Assembly (NCBI GenBank): GCA_963575745.1
Contig: CAUYUJ010015826.1
Coordinates: forward strand, 706,017 to 770,016
Length of the DNA stretch: 64,000 bases
From: Prorocentrum cordatum
Taxonomy: Eukaryota; Sar; Dinophyceae; Prorocentrales; Prorocentraceae
Reading direction: 5' to 3'
This document shows, in pieces, positions 20,505 through 31,401 of this stretch; positions within the stretch are counted from its first letter, which is position 1, and each line of letters begins with the position of its first letter. Position numbers and translations under genes: made by a program. The notes below the pieces were generated by a model. It searched no databases, was not told where the DNA came from, and saw nothing but the letters and a program-made list of their open reading frames with translations.

Positions 20505-20790
20505 GCGCCAGGCGCTGCTGGTCTTGTACCACATCTACTCCTTCAACCTTTGGCCGATCCTGCTCCAGGAGCTGCCAGCTTCTCGCCCTCCTCCTCCCCA
20601 TCCCTTCCACTCGCCAACCCCACTCGCCCGCGTGCCAGTGCCCTCCCGCGCGCGCACAATGCCAGTCCGTACCCATCCCGCGCGCCCGCGTCCCTTTCCC
20701 AAGCCCACCGCGTCGGGCAAACGTGAACCATTGGAGCGCTGGATCAACTCTCGGCAGCGGCCGCGGCACGCAGCGCGATCGACGCTGGGT
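20505..20790 (+). CDS. Exon module copy 1 (YSFNLWPILLQELP)
   Basis: A short exon-like piece at 20,505-20,577 reads RQALLVLYHIYSFNLWPILL followed by QELPA. A second piece near 20,734-20,790 reads RWINSRQRPRHAAR. The same pair recurs about 400-490 bp downstream with mostly silent or conservative changes in the first piece (YYRVYSFNLWPILCQELP). Conservation of the peptide across diverged copies argues for past coding function. The spacer is C-rich and intron-like. Family not recognised. Confidence 0.42.
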
Positions 20791-20900
20791 TACGGACGGG
20801 CAGCAGTGAGCCAGCATTGCTACGGTCCTACGCCCACTTCCTTCCCGCACTCTCCGCACGCCCATTTCGCGCACCCCCCCCTTTCATCGCCATCGCAACT

Positions 20901-21280
20901 TCGCCAGGAGCAGTTGGTCTATTACCGTGTCTACTCCTTCAACCTGTGGCCGATCTTGTGCCAGGAGCTGCCGTACCCTCGCCCACCTCACCCCCGCCCC
21001 CCTCCATCCCCACCCCCCCCCCCGCACGTGCGCCAATGCCCGAGTGGTTTTCACGTGCGCGGTTGCGGTGTCACTCCGCCCATTCGCACGCCCCCGCGCA
21101 ACTGCCCCTCCCACCTCCCGCCCTCGCGCAGCATTCGCCCCGCCTGGCCCGCGCGCCCACCGCTTGTGCCCGCGCCCAGTACCCTGAGCTCCCAGCGCGT
21201 CTGGCGAACGTGAGCCGCAAGAGCATTGGAATCACCTCTCGGCAGCGGCAGTGGCACGTAGCGCGGATGACGCCTGCCTG
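20901..21280 (+). CDS. Exon module copy 2
   Basis: RQEQLVYYRVYSFNLWPILC followed by QELPY at 20,901-20,975, and a diverged partner of the second piece near 21,225-21,280 (CTCTCGGCAGCGG shared exactly). The intervals between pieces are pyrimidine-rich. The first copy ends about 110 bp before this one starts. Confidence 0.42.
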
Positions 21281-22353
21281 CCCATCGGTCGTTGAAAGTC
21301 TGTATTCTTGGATTCGCAGGTTCCAATCTACCTTGTCCCACTTCAAGGGCCGAGTGGCGTCGCATTTTCCGCCCTCCCAAGGGTGCCGACATAACCCAAT
21401 ATATTGCCACAAGCTTCCTACTTCGTGTTTCTACATGCCTCTTCCGACAGATGGGCATGGGTGCACCTCAGTACACGGTGTTGGCCCCTGCTGGGGCCCA
21501 CGCATGTTTGAGATGGAGATGCAGCCATGAAGGGCATGCGCTGAAGCCGCAGCGCCTCGAGACAACGTGGCCGCGGCCCCACGGTCCCTCCCCCCCTCCA
21601 CCTTGAGCACCCCGCGCGCCGCCGCCTCGACCCCGCCGCTCCCCCGCGCACGCATGCACGCATGCACGCGCGCCCACCCCTCTCCCCCCACCCCCCAGTC
21701 CCAACCCCACCCGCCTCGCGCACGCACCGCTTTTGCAGCCTCCCTCCTCGCGCCCGCCCCAGCCCACCTCTCCAGAGGATGGACCGAGTCGTGCTTGTTT
21801 TCTTGGTGTCGCGGGCGACGCCCGCTTGGCAGGCCCGCGACACGTTCATCGTGTCTCCTGCGGACTCGGCTTGGATCGCTGACGTGGGCCCGCTGTGTTC
21901 GAACACCTCCCATGCATTACCCCCTTGCACCCTTCCGCTCCCCCCCCTTTCCCTGGCGCGACGGGGGGCCTGAGGCCTTGTGTCTTGAAGCCGGAGGGGG
22001 GGGGGGAGGGGGGGCATCAGTGCACGCGCGCTACCGCGTAAGGTTCCGAGACAAGCGTAAGCCGCTGCGTTCCCGCGCGCATGCGCGCCCGCGACTCCCT
22101 TATCCCCTTCCACGCGCGCACGCGCGCCACCCTCCCCCGAGCAACGTCGATCCATCAGGCGGCGCCTCCGCGGCTGGCGGGTGTCTGGTGGGCCCCGCCG
22201 CCGCTGCCGTGACTGGGCTGCTCCTCCTACGGGTCCCACCGTCGCCCGTCAACGTGGGGTTCGGGGCTGGCGACCCCGAGACGCGGTGCGCGGTGCGGAG
22301 CTTCGGTGCAGACGGCAGGCTGTTGTGGTCGAGCAGCGTCGTGGCCGTCAAGG
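21281..22353. other. No gene assigned
   Basis: Mixed sequence with C-rich intron-like stretches (21,590-21,780, 21,950-22,020). Possible 5' exons of the next gene may lie here, since its first long frame has no ATG at its start, but none can be fixed. Confidence 0.3.
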
Positions 22354-22510
22354 CCCGTAGACGCGCGGATGGCGATGCAGGTAACGGCAGTGTAGGTGGT
22401 GTCATTGTCTGTGAAGCTGGTTCGTTGCCGAAGCGATGTTTCAAATGCGTTGCCCAGGTTTGTGCGATGTGTTCGCGGGTTCCCACGGTTTCTCTTGCGC
22501 GACTTTAGCG
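22354..22510 (+). repeat. Left flanking repeat of the two-gene block
   Basis: CGTAGACGCGCGGATGGCGA and the next ~130 bases resemble 30,665-30,830 in the same orientation. The shared backbone is GTAGACGCGCG, GGCGATGCAG, TAACGGC, GCATTGT-like words, TTCGT and, at the end, GCGTCGCAA. The two copies bracket the transposase-like gene and its neighbour. Confidence 0.5.
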
Positions 22511-25500
22511 TCGCAATCGAAGAAATCGCGACAATGCCAACACAGCCGTTGCCCAACATCGCCATCGGCGCGGCTTTCAAGAGGCCCTGCCGTACATCCC
22601 AGCAGCCGACGTTATTGGTTTCAGGGATGCTTCAGCACGGAAGCCATTCACCCTCCTTGGCGCTGACAGCGTTCGGTCCTTGTTCGCTTTGGATTGCATT
22701 GCCAGTGCAGTGCAGGAGTTGCGCGCTGAGGGGTTCCAGGTGGACGTCCGCAGCGGGTGCACGTGGGCGCACGTGCCCCAGTGGCCGATGAGCGCCTTGC
22801 TGATCAGAGGCGTGTTTCGGTCAGTTTACCTGTGGGAAGGCGCCTGCAGGGAGACGGACGCCGTGCTTTTCAGGGAGGCCTTCGGGATGCGCGAGGCGGC
22901 CGCCGTTGCACCAGTGCATCCCGCCGCGCCGTCTGCATTCGACGTTCGGGGTTCGCCACAGTTGGAGCTGCGATCGACCGCCATTGACATGGTGGCAGCG
23001 ACGGTCAGCGCCTGCTACAACGCCCTCCCAGAGCATGGACAGCAACAACACCGAGAGGGAGTGCTTGCGTCGCTGCGCTTCCTGGGGCACGCCTCTGACG
23101 CACTGCGGACCCACGGGAAAAACCAGCTGGATGGCACCAGGATCCATGCCGCATCCAAGATCTTGAATGCAGTAATGATCGCAACACGCTTGCACGGTTC
23201 TGCTCATTTGGAAGGTGTGCTAAGAGAGTCCATCAGGCATTGCCTTCACAAATCCATTGCGGACCCTATCTTGGAGAACCTCAAGTCGGGAGGTTTGGTG
23301 TCATCTTCTACCATACAGCGCTACTTCGTGGTGCTCGATGCTGCTGTGCTGCTGGCCGACCAGAGGCGATTTGCAACTAACCCGCCGCCCGCTGAATACA
23401 TGCTGTCGGACTCCAGCCCCCTGTTGGGCACAGACTGGCTGCTGACGGAGACGTTCGAGTGCAGTGATCCTGGAAGGGCGTGGGAGATTACCCAACAGTT
23501 GATGTACCATCGGGGCGACGCGAGGCTGTCGTTGAGCGGGGACTTGCAGCCAGACGAGATGGACCCTGAAGACTTCCAGCACTACGACGCGGCGGCCCGC
23601 AAGGTTCGGGCTTTGTCGCAAGAGCTGGCCGCGATATGGGGCCACAACATGCTGACTGCCGTCGGCTTGGGGTCTCAGGCCACGGGTGTGATGGACAAGA
23701 TGCACGCGATCGTCCACTCGTTTCGGCTGAGCTCACGCACCATGTTATCGTGTCAGCAGAGGGCCCAGAGAATCCTGTCCGTGACCACCGACATGGGGAC
23801 GGAAGCGGGGTTGAGCAGCGCCCGAGCAGTCGACATGATGGATGTGTTTCCCCATTGGTTTGATTTTAATGTGGTCCCTGATGGCGGGGGGGGCGAGGCC
23901 ATGGACGTCTACCAGGAAGGCTGTCCAACTGCAACGCCAGCTTTCGAGATTACAGTGGACGACGGCCGCGCGTCCCCCGATCACACCGACATTGGGGGCG
24001 TGGCATTTGGCGCCACGTGCGACGACGGCGCCGTGCCGCGCGGGCCCGCCGATGTGGGCAGTGGCGGCGCGGCTTTCGCCGTCGTTCGCGACGACGGCAC
24101 GGCGGCCGCCGACGCAGCCACAGCTGGGCCCGAGACGCACGCGGGCGGAGAAGGTGATGCACCGACGGCATTCGTAGTGGAACCAGACGGCGGCGGCGGC
24201 GCGACCTTGGACATCGCTCATGTGGACGCGCCCAAGGTCGCAGACCCCCGTGGGGACGCGCCAGGCGCAGGAACTACGCGTGATCGTGCGTTTTTCCACG
24301 GGTCCCTACAAGTGGCTGGTGTTTTACACATCACCAACAATGCCCTCCAAGATGTCCTTAAGGCTTTCACGCACATGGAGTGGTATTTGAAACGGGCGAA
24401 GCCGCTGATCCTTCTGCTCTGCGACCGTTTCACCAAGGAGCGGTTAATCGAGCGCTGCTTCAAGGCCCCCGAGGCCGAGGGCCACCAGAAGGCCTTGAGG
24501 GAGATGCGGACGAAGCCAACGGAGTGGCGCTTCGGGTCCTGGGTGCCAGCGCTGCAGCAGATGCAGTTCATTGAGGCTGGGATGAGGGCGCACTGGGACC
24601 TGCGCAAGTACAATGCGCGCCCAGGGGACAACCGCCCCGCGCGGCTGGACGCGGACATGGGCGAGAGCAGGGCGCAGCGGCCACCCGCCGAAGATGGTGG
24701 AGATGTCGCGGAGGCCGACCTGCACCTGATCGACGAGGCAACGGGCCCAGGGATTGCAAACGCTTGTTGGGGTAAAGTGAGCATTGGCCGCTCGACGGGG
24801 CCTGCGCCTGAGCGCGCGCAGGCTAGATGATGGAGGCTTGACAGGCCGAAGCAAATTGTTGGATGTTCTCGTGCGAAACGCCTGGTCTTTCGGTCACGAT
24901 TGTTGAGATAGTCCAGTGCGAAACGCCTGCACCATGCCACATCATCATACCATCATATCATTATCATATCATTATCCCCGCCTCTCCCCCGCCATCGCCA
25001 TCGCCCTTGTCGTCGTCGCCGTCGTCGTCGATCGTCCGCCTTCCTCTCAGTCCCCTCCTTCTCCTTGTGCACGCTCCAGCTCCAGCCCCCGTTGGGAAAA
25101 CATACTGCCGCGCAGGGGTCCTCAGACCATAGCACGCGCCAGCCGAGGACCCCGCGTGGGGGCTTTGGAGCTCGCGCAGCAGAAGGCTGCAGGCGTCGCC
25201 GGAGGGCCGGAGGGGACACCTCGTTTCCCCCCTTGTTCCTCCTCCTCCTCCTCCTCCTCCTCCTCCTCCTCCTCTCCTCCTCCTCCTTCCCGTGTCGTCG
25301 TCCTCCTTCTCTTCCCCACTCCCCATCTCCTTTTCGCTCCTCTTCCTTCTCTCTCCTCCTCATCGTCCTCCTCCTTTTCTTCTCCCCCTCCTCCTCTTCT
25401 CCTCCCCTTCTCCTCCTCCTCCTCCTCCTTCTCCTCCTCCTCCTCCTCCTCCTCCTCCTCCTCCTATTCCTCCTCCTCCTATTCCTCCTCCTCCTCCTCC

Positions 25501-27875
25501 TATTCCTCCTCCTCTTCCTCCCCCCCGTCGCGTCCTCCTTCTCATCTCCCCTCCCCTCTTCCTTCTCCCTCCACCTCCTCATCCTCTTCGTCGTCGGTCT
25601 CGTCGTCGTCCTCCTCCTCCGCCTCCTCCTCCTCCTGCGTTCCCCGCTTGGGGTGCGCGGCGCTTCGGCCCGTGGCTAGCGGGGTAGTCACACGTTCGCG
25701 CATCCAATGCATCGGGTTGTTCTTGTTTAGTCTTGGCGGGGCGGGCGGCCAGTGTTTTACCTCGACGGCAGTGCGTTTGTGATTTCTTCGGAGCCCGCCA
25801 AGGCGGTGCGCGATCCGAAGTTCTGGGTGTACGGCCATGCAATATTATGTGCTGTGCACGGCTGCCTCTACGAGTTTCAGAACTATATGGAATCTTGCCC
25901 ATGCCACGCAGTGGACTGCCGCGAGAAGGATGGATTTGCCGCAGGCCGCCCGTACTTCAGAAGGCGGGCGGAGTTCATCGGCGAAACTGGCCTCAAGCAC
26001 TCGACCTGCCCGATGAGGGGCCGTCGCGCCCCAGACTTGGCCGCAGGGAAGCACAAGGAGTACTTGGCTGAACTCGTGACCCAGTCCTTGGGCCGCCTGC
26101 TGGTCAGGTGCGAGGAGCTGACCCAGATGGACCGTGACATGGTCGTGCGTGATTGGGAGTGCGCTCGTGCAGTGATCATGGAAGTGGTCCAGATCAAGTA
26201 TGCACATTGGGCGTACTTGCCGCGCAAGTTTTGCGTGCTGGGTGTCATTGACAAGTGTGGAACCTCAGAGGCCACTGCGCGATTCGGGCTGCAAGCGTGC
26301 TTGCGCGAGTACGCCTTGCTCGACGAGTCCAAGCGCAGCAGTTTGTGGCCGTTGGCTGCCAGCGTGCTGGCGCCCTCGTCCCCGCTGCGCGACGAGGTGG
26401 CTGCCTTCGTGGAGCAGGGGGTTTCTCTCAAGAGCCTCCCTGGCCTCAGGCAAGTAGCAGGCATGGTCCTAGGCGCCCCCGTTGCAGAGCGGTCCATCGA
26501 GGCGAAGCACCGCTTGAACAAGCTAGCTTCGTCTCGGGCCCCCCACGCGGGGGGAGGCTTCGTCAACGTCCACCTGAAACTGCCAGATTTCAAGCGGCGG
26601 CTGGCTGCCGACCCAGGCCTCCTCGAGCATGTGGCCGCCGACATGGGCCGCATCAGGACGTCGTCCGAGCGTTTGCTGCAGGCTTTTGGGTTGCGCGCGC
26701 ACCCGACGGTGTTCTCGGAATTCGCAAAGACTGGGCGCATCAAGCAATCTACGGCCACGAGCGTGTTGTACAGACTTGACAGTGAGACGCAGCAGAAGCA
26801 GCACGCAGCGTTGAAGGCCGCCTTCCCGAAGGGCAAGACTGACATCGGAGGAGGAGGGCACGTGTCCGATTCCCTGAACCACGGGCTCAAGATCGTATCG
26901 GCGGCAGCCCTGCAGCATCTCAGGAAAACTTTCAAGCGGGAGGCTTTCTATTCGATCGCTTTGCCGCGTGACTCCTTGCCTGAGATGGAATCGGCATTCT
27001 CTGGGTCGAGGAGCTTCGGCGTCCCTGGGCTGTTGCCTCTCACAGACGCACAGTACACGCCTCCTCTCATGCTGCCTGCGGCGGCGCCCGCGCCTGCGGA
27101 CGGCGGCCTGGACCTGGGGCCGCCAGACGGCGTCCCCCCAGCGCTGGAGCCACACGAGCACTGTATTTTCAGGGTGGTTCACGCGAAGCCAGCAATTCGG
27201 CACATCATCAAGCCGCGGGATTCCAACCTTACCACTGATGACGTGGCCGTGAGCGTGCACGACGTAGTCGGGTACGACAGACCAGGCGGCTCCACTGAGC
27301 TTCTCGTGGCGTTGTCTGGCGCACGGTTTGGGGATGCTGCCGCGCCGCTGGATGGCGACGCCGACGCCGACGTCGCGATTGACGTCGGGTCGACGCGGTT
27401 GCTCCACAGGTGTCATTTGGAGGCGCTCCCGCGCTTGCACCTTGACCTCCTCGAGTGGCAGCCAGAGGGGCAGCTCTTCTACCGGCCGAAGCGGTGGCCA
27501 GCGGACGTGCCCAGGGAGGAGTACGGGCTCGCGTCCGAAATCCTCACGGACATGGTCATCTCTGGCGCTTTTCCAGGCGCCGAGAGTTCCTTGGTCGCCC
27601 AGCCGTCCCGCACGCTTGAGATCCTGGAACAGGCTGGCCTCGTGGATCGGCGTGCGGCGGGCGACGCGGGCGACGAGCTCGTCTGCTGGAACATGAGCCT
27701 CGCTTGCATGCGGGACATCGCTGCCTTTGAGAAGCTCCAGCAGCCAGCGCCAGCCCTGAGATCCAGGATTGGCGTGCAGGACAAGGACCGCGGGCTGAAA
27801 TTTTTAAATACGTTACCTATATTTTTATTGTGTTTAATCCACCATGCCCCCACGCCAGGACAAGGACGCATTTGA
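22510..27875 (+). CDS. Transposase-like protein, two long exons
   Basis: The frame is open from 22,510 (after a TAG at 22,507) to 24,771. A GT-AG intron 24,772-25,752 then joins in phase to a frame running to the TGA at 27,873; the junction reads ANACW-VFYLDG. At least 1,400 residues. No early ATG; the first is 22,789, so an upstream exon is likely. Visible: RRGFQEALPYIPAADVIGF at the start; VTTDMGTEAG with a DDE-like first Asp (codon 23,790); LHITNNALQDV (24,324), placed like the Cys/His-Asn helix of hAT enzymes; EWRFGSW (24,520); a Cys/His cluster ESCPCHAVDC (25,891); and GAPVAERSIEAKHRLNKLAS (26,473-26,532), shaped like a C-terminal hAT dimerisation segment. Residues 400-540 are acidic/Gly-rich filler. 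I recall similar unannotated dinoflagellate proteins. Transposase role is inferred, not shown; no full DDE triad could be fixed. Confidence 0.6.
24772..25752 (+). other. GT-AG intron filled with (TCC)n
   Basis: Begins GGTAAAGTGA and ends GGGCGGCCAG. It contains a pyrimidine TCC/TCT field (25,222-25,640) and one copy of the GTTCGCGCATCCAATGCATC repeat. Its length (981) is a multiple of three, but it contains in-frame stops, starting at 24,828. Confidence 0.7.
25646..25712 (+). repeat. Dispersed repeat 2, copy 1
   Basis: GCGCGGCGCTTCGGCCCGTG, then GTTCGCGCATCCAATGCATC. The last 20 bases are identical in copies at 33,258 and 33,617. Confidence 0.8.
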
Positions 27876-30256
27876 ATTGCTCCTGGACTTGCAAGCGGCG
27901 GGCTGGACAGGCAAGTTGCTGCCGCACGGGAAGGGGAAGAAGGCCGAGACGCCGCAGCCATATGACCCGAACAGTGCTGCTAGCGAGAAGGCCTGGTACT
28001 TCCAGGCCGCCAAGAAGACCATTTCCACCAATTACTTGCGCTGCCTGCTTGCGGGCAAGTCGGTCGTCGCCCACGCGTTGGCCGACAAGGACTACGCCGT
28101 GTTGTTGGGCACCGCCCGTCCTAAGCGCCTGGCCATCCAGGACGACACTGGGTGCCCGCGCCCGAGGGCGCCGAAACGGCAGCGGAAGGCTGCCGCGCCG
28201 CTGCCCCTCGAGGACCACGGGGCCCAAATGGGCGTGTTGTTGCTCAGTGGTCCGATCGATCCACCCGCCTTCCCCGCCGCGAGGTGTGTTTGGCCACTGT
28301 GGCCGTTAGCGCGTTCGCGCGCAGTCCCGTCGCAGGGACAACGTTTCCGTTGTTTGGTGTTACGAGAAGGAGGGGGGGCAGTCGGAGGGAGGCTGGGCGA
28401 GGGGGGAGGGGATGGGAGAAAGGCCAGGGGAATGTCATGGAAGACAGGGAAGGGGCGGGGAGACAAGGGCCGTTCGAAGGGGGTTTCGGTTGAGATCCCG
28501 ACGGGGCCGCGAAGCGTGCGGTGCGTGCCGAAATCGGCGGGGGGGGGCCGCATGCTGCCACCGCCCCATTGGGGATTTCGGTGGAGTTCTCTATGGGGCC
28601 GTGTTGTGTGCGAGGGGTGTGCCGACAACGGCTGGGGGGCCGCATGCGGCCACGCCTGCTGGGTGTTTCGGTGGAGCCCCTGTAGGGCTATGTGACGTGT
28701 GGGGGACTGCATTTGGCCACTCCCCGTTGGGGGATGACAAGGCCGTTCGACCGACCACTGTGTAACTCCACCCGCATGTTCGCACCTCTGACCCCGCAGG
28801 TTATCAGTTGGGGTTCGCCCCCCTTCGTTCGCCCACAGGACGCTGCCTCGGGCCTTGGCGGTGGCGGCGGCAGCGACCGCGGGGGCAGCAGGGGCGGCGG
28901 CAATTCGAGCGGGGATGAGGTGTCAGGACCAACACACGTTGCGTGTGCAACCGATGTATCGATTTTTTGGTATGTGGCCCATGGGGGCCAGACTCGGGGT
29001 CCATGGAGTGTTTGACGCACTTAGTGTCCGGATGTTTCTTTTGCGGGGTGACGGTGGGCTAGCACGCCCATCATACTTAACAAACATCGCGGCTGCTTTT
29101 ATGGGCCTCAGGTCCCGTTTTAAGAAAATCATGCATTTAGGTTCCCATGTCAGCCTGGATTTGGATGGCGGTGTAAGGAGCTGCTTGGGGTGAAGGGCCT
29201 TCACCCCAAGAAGGGACATTAGACGCTACGAATACGGCCTTCACTGAAGGCCGTATTCGTAGCGTCTAATGTTCTTGACTCCAAGCAGGGCTGTAGGGTG
29301 TGGAGTTGGTTGCACGTGCATCGTTTAGCAAGTTTCGCCGCTCGAGGTGGGCGCTGACTCCGACGCCTCCTGCCAGTCGTGGGCTCGATCGCCAGCGCTT
29401 GCGTCGCCTGGGCCAGCCCGTCAATGCGAGACCGACCCGCACCCCGCGTTGCCAGATGCATCGCCGTCTGCACCAAGCCCCGTTCAGCCGATGCCTGGAG
29501 CGACGGTGTCTCCAGACTGCCCGACGCCCTCAGACTGCCCGACGCCACCAGGATCGCCAGGGCCTCTGACACCATCAGCCCCACCCCCAGCCCAGCCGCA
29601 GCCAGAATCGGCGATGCCCCCAGGCTCAGGGTCACCAGAGCTGCAGCTACCTGGGTTTACACCCGAACAGCCAGGCGCGCCACTTGGGCCGCCAGTGCAC
29701 CCAGAGCCGCCGCTGCCACCCGAACCCGAGCTGGAACAGCAGATGCCGCCGCCGCCCCCAGAGCAGCCAGCTGGCGCGTCGGATGCAGCGGCAGCAAGGC
29801 GCCATTCTCGGAACCCAGCGTCGGGGCCATTCGGCCCGTTCAGGATCACATGTTCAGTGTTGAAGAAAGATGGCTCGATGCGGCTGCAGGCGACGTGCAA
29901 GTTCCACAGGGATGATGGCGAGCCCTTGAGCACGATGTGCACAAAGACCCGTAATCTCAGCGCTGGCGGCGGGAACATGGAACAAATCCGCTTGGCCTTG
30001 CAGGCCTGGTGCATCGCTGGGTACGGCCTGTCCCATAGGAAGAGCGAGCATGGCCAGCTCGAGCCCGAGAGCTTGCCGCCTGTCGGGACATATACGATTG
30101 CACAGCTCGAGTCAGCATTGCCCCCTGGAGGGCTCTCGCACGAGTCGCAGGTATCTTGGCAGAACGCGACCCTGCCCCCGAACGCAGTCAGGGATGAGCT
30201 GCGCAACGCAGCGGCAACTGCGTTGTCGCCTGCGCACGCGGCAGCGGCGCCCAGCT

Positions 30257-30293
<37 letters not shown>

Positions 30294-30336
30294 TGATGCG
30301 TCAGTGCGGAGGCGCAGGGACGGGCGACGTAATTGA
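27844..30336 (+). CDS. Second protein of the block, three exons
   Basis: ATG at 27,844 lies 32 bp inside the end of the preceding frame, in a different phase. Proposed exons: 27,844-28,233 (donor GTGTTG), 28,839-28,919 (after CACAG, before GTGTCA) and 29,329-30,336 (after TTTAG); phases are all zero. Alternative donor GAG/GTGTGT at 28,284. N-terminus MPPRQDKDAFELLLDLQAAG, then WYFQAAKKTISTNYLRCLL; a short Gly/Ser linker exon; a Pro-rich disordered stretch (DCPTPSDCPTPPGSPGP); then an ordered module GPFGPFRITCSV, LQATCKFHRDDGEP, MCTKTRNLS and RLALQAWCIAGYG with a possible C-x2-H...C metal site; poly-Ala and RRRRDGRRN at the end. Basic ends and the metal-like module suggest nucleic-acid binding (inference). 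In other dinoflagellates I recall comparable modules in proteins carrying the preceding domain. Confidence 0.55.
28475..28740. repeat. Satellite family of 690-1,690, second locus
   Basis: About three units: TTTCGGTTGAGATCCC..., ATTTCGGTGGAGTTCTCTAT and GTTTCGGTGGAGCCCCTGTA, each followed by a GTGTGAGGGGTGTGCCGA-like stretch. It falls in the proposed first intron of the second gene. More diverged than the first array. Confidence 0.75.
29184..29210. repeat. Small palindrome CTTGGGGTGAA
   Basis: CTTGGGGTGAAG and its reverse complement TTCACCCCAAG with a GGC-type centre. It is followed after 6 bp by the larger palindrome. Confidence 0.85.
29217..29271. repeat. Perfect palindrome, 27 bp arms, 1 bp loop
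   Basis: Left arm 29,217-29,243 (CATTAGACGCTACGAATACG...), one base C, right arm 29,245-29,271, no mismatch. Both this and the preceding palindrome contain AAGG(G)CCTTCA, so they may share part of their origin. Confidence 0.95.
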
Positions 30337-30664
30337 GGGGGGGCGGGAATGGTGATGTCAAGTGGGGATGGGAGGGGATTGTGAATATGAGGTGGGGGGG
30401 CGTGGGGGTGGCATGGGTGGATGGACGGCGTGGGGGTAGGGGGTAGCATTGGGTGGGGCGGCCAGCCGCTGCCCGATGCTATGGGGGCAGGGCAGGGCGT
30501 GTCTGCGCCGTCGTCGGCGACATCGCTGGGATTGCACAACCAAGACGCTGGAATTAGGTCAGCCGCGTGTTCGGCAGGGCCCCCCTGTTCCTTAGATCAT
30601 TCGGTGGTTGGTGTTGTGCCCTTCGTCGTGCACGCAATTGCTGCTGTCGCCGAACAGGGGCTTC
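30337..30664. other. No gene; G-rich start
   Basis: Follows the stop of the second gene. G-rich at first (GGGGTGGCATGGGTGG), then mixed. Possibly 3' untranslated sequence. Confidence 0.4.
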
Positions 30665-30830
30665 GTCCGTAGACGCGCGAACGGCGATGCAGATAACGGC
30701 GGCGCAAGTTTCGGCATTGTTGACGGGTTGTTTCGTGGCCAATCAAATTTGTAGGACAGCGTTGCACGTGTGCCCCTGCGCTTTTATTGTCCCGAGTTCG
30801 GCGTCGCAAGCGCTAGATTCCAAGCGCCAC
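30665..30830 (+). repeat. Right flanking repeat of the two-gene block
   Basis: CCGTAGACGCGCGAACGGCG and the following bases; a diverged direct copy of 22,354-22,510, ending near GGCGTCGCAAGCG. Confidence 0.5.
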
Positions 30831-31401
30831 CGTGAATCAGCATCGCCGTTCGCGTGGCGTTGGGTCATTATTCAGTTTGCGTTCTTTATTGCAGCTGTCT
30901 TTCTGTAGTCGCACCGTCCGTCCCTCCCCCATTCGCCCCTCGCCCCACCGCTCGCGCACCACTTGTGGCGCTGCCCCATCGCCCCATCGATCCTGCCCCT
31001 CCCTTTCAGCGGTTGCACGCGCGAGGCTCTCCCCGACGTCGGGTATCTGACAGAGCTTATCGGCTAGGACGTCGGCGCCACGCGCCATGCTGAGCTCATC
31101 GGCAGCGCCGCCGACCTCGGGTACATGGCAGAGCTTATAGGCGGGAGCGCCGGCAACGGGCGCCAGCTCAGCGGGGTCGACGGGGACCAGCGGGCGCCCC
31201 ACCCTTGCTGATCATGTCCCCCCCTGCTCCCAACTAAGCGAGCCGAAACGTCTGAGACCAGGGCGTCTTCTGTGCGCATTCGGATTTCTCATATGGTCAG
31301 TGTGCTTTTGCGGTGCGCGGTTGGCGGCGTCCGAGGGCGCCATCGGTCTGTGTTTCGGGCGTTCGGGGGCGGGATGACGAGGGGGCAGGGGCGGGGCGAT
31401 A
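30831..31401. other. No gene seen
   Basis: Mixed sequence, C-rich from 30,905 to 31,010. Small repeated word: GACGTCGG(G/C)... with (C/T)ATC(T/G)GACAGAGCTTAT at 31,032 and GGTACATGGCAGAGCTTAT at 31,120. Confidence 0.35.

Noticed and set aside
27798-27843. TATA-like promoter in the AT-rich stretch before the second gene
   Set aside because: Dinoflagellates generally lack classical TATA promoters, and the stretch lies inside an open frame; no supporting spacing or motif.
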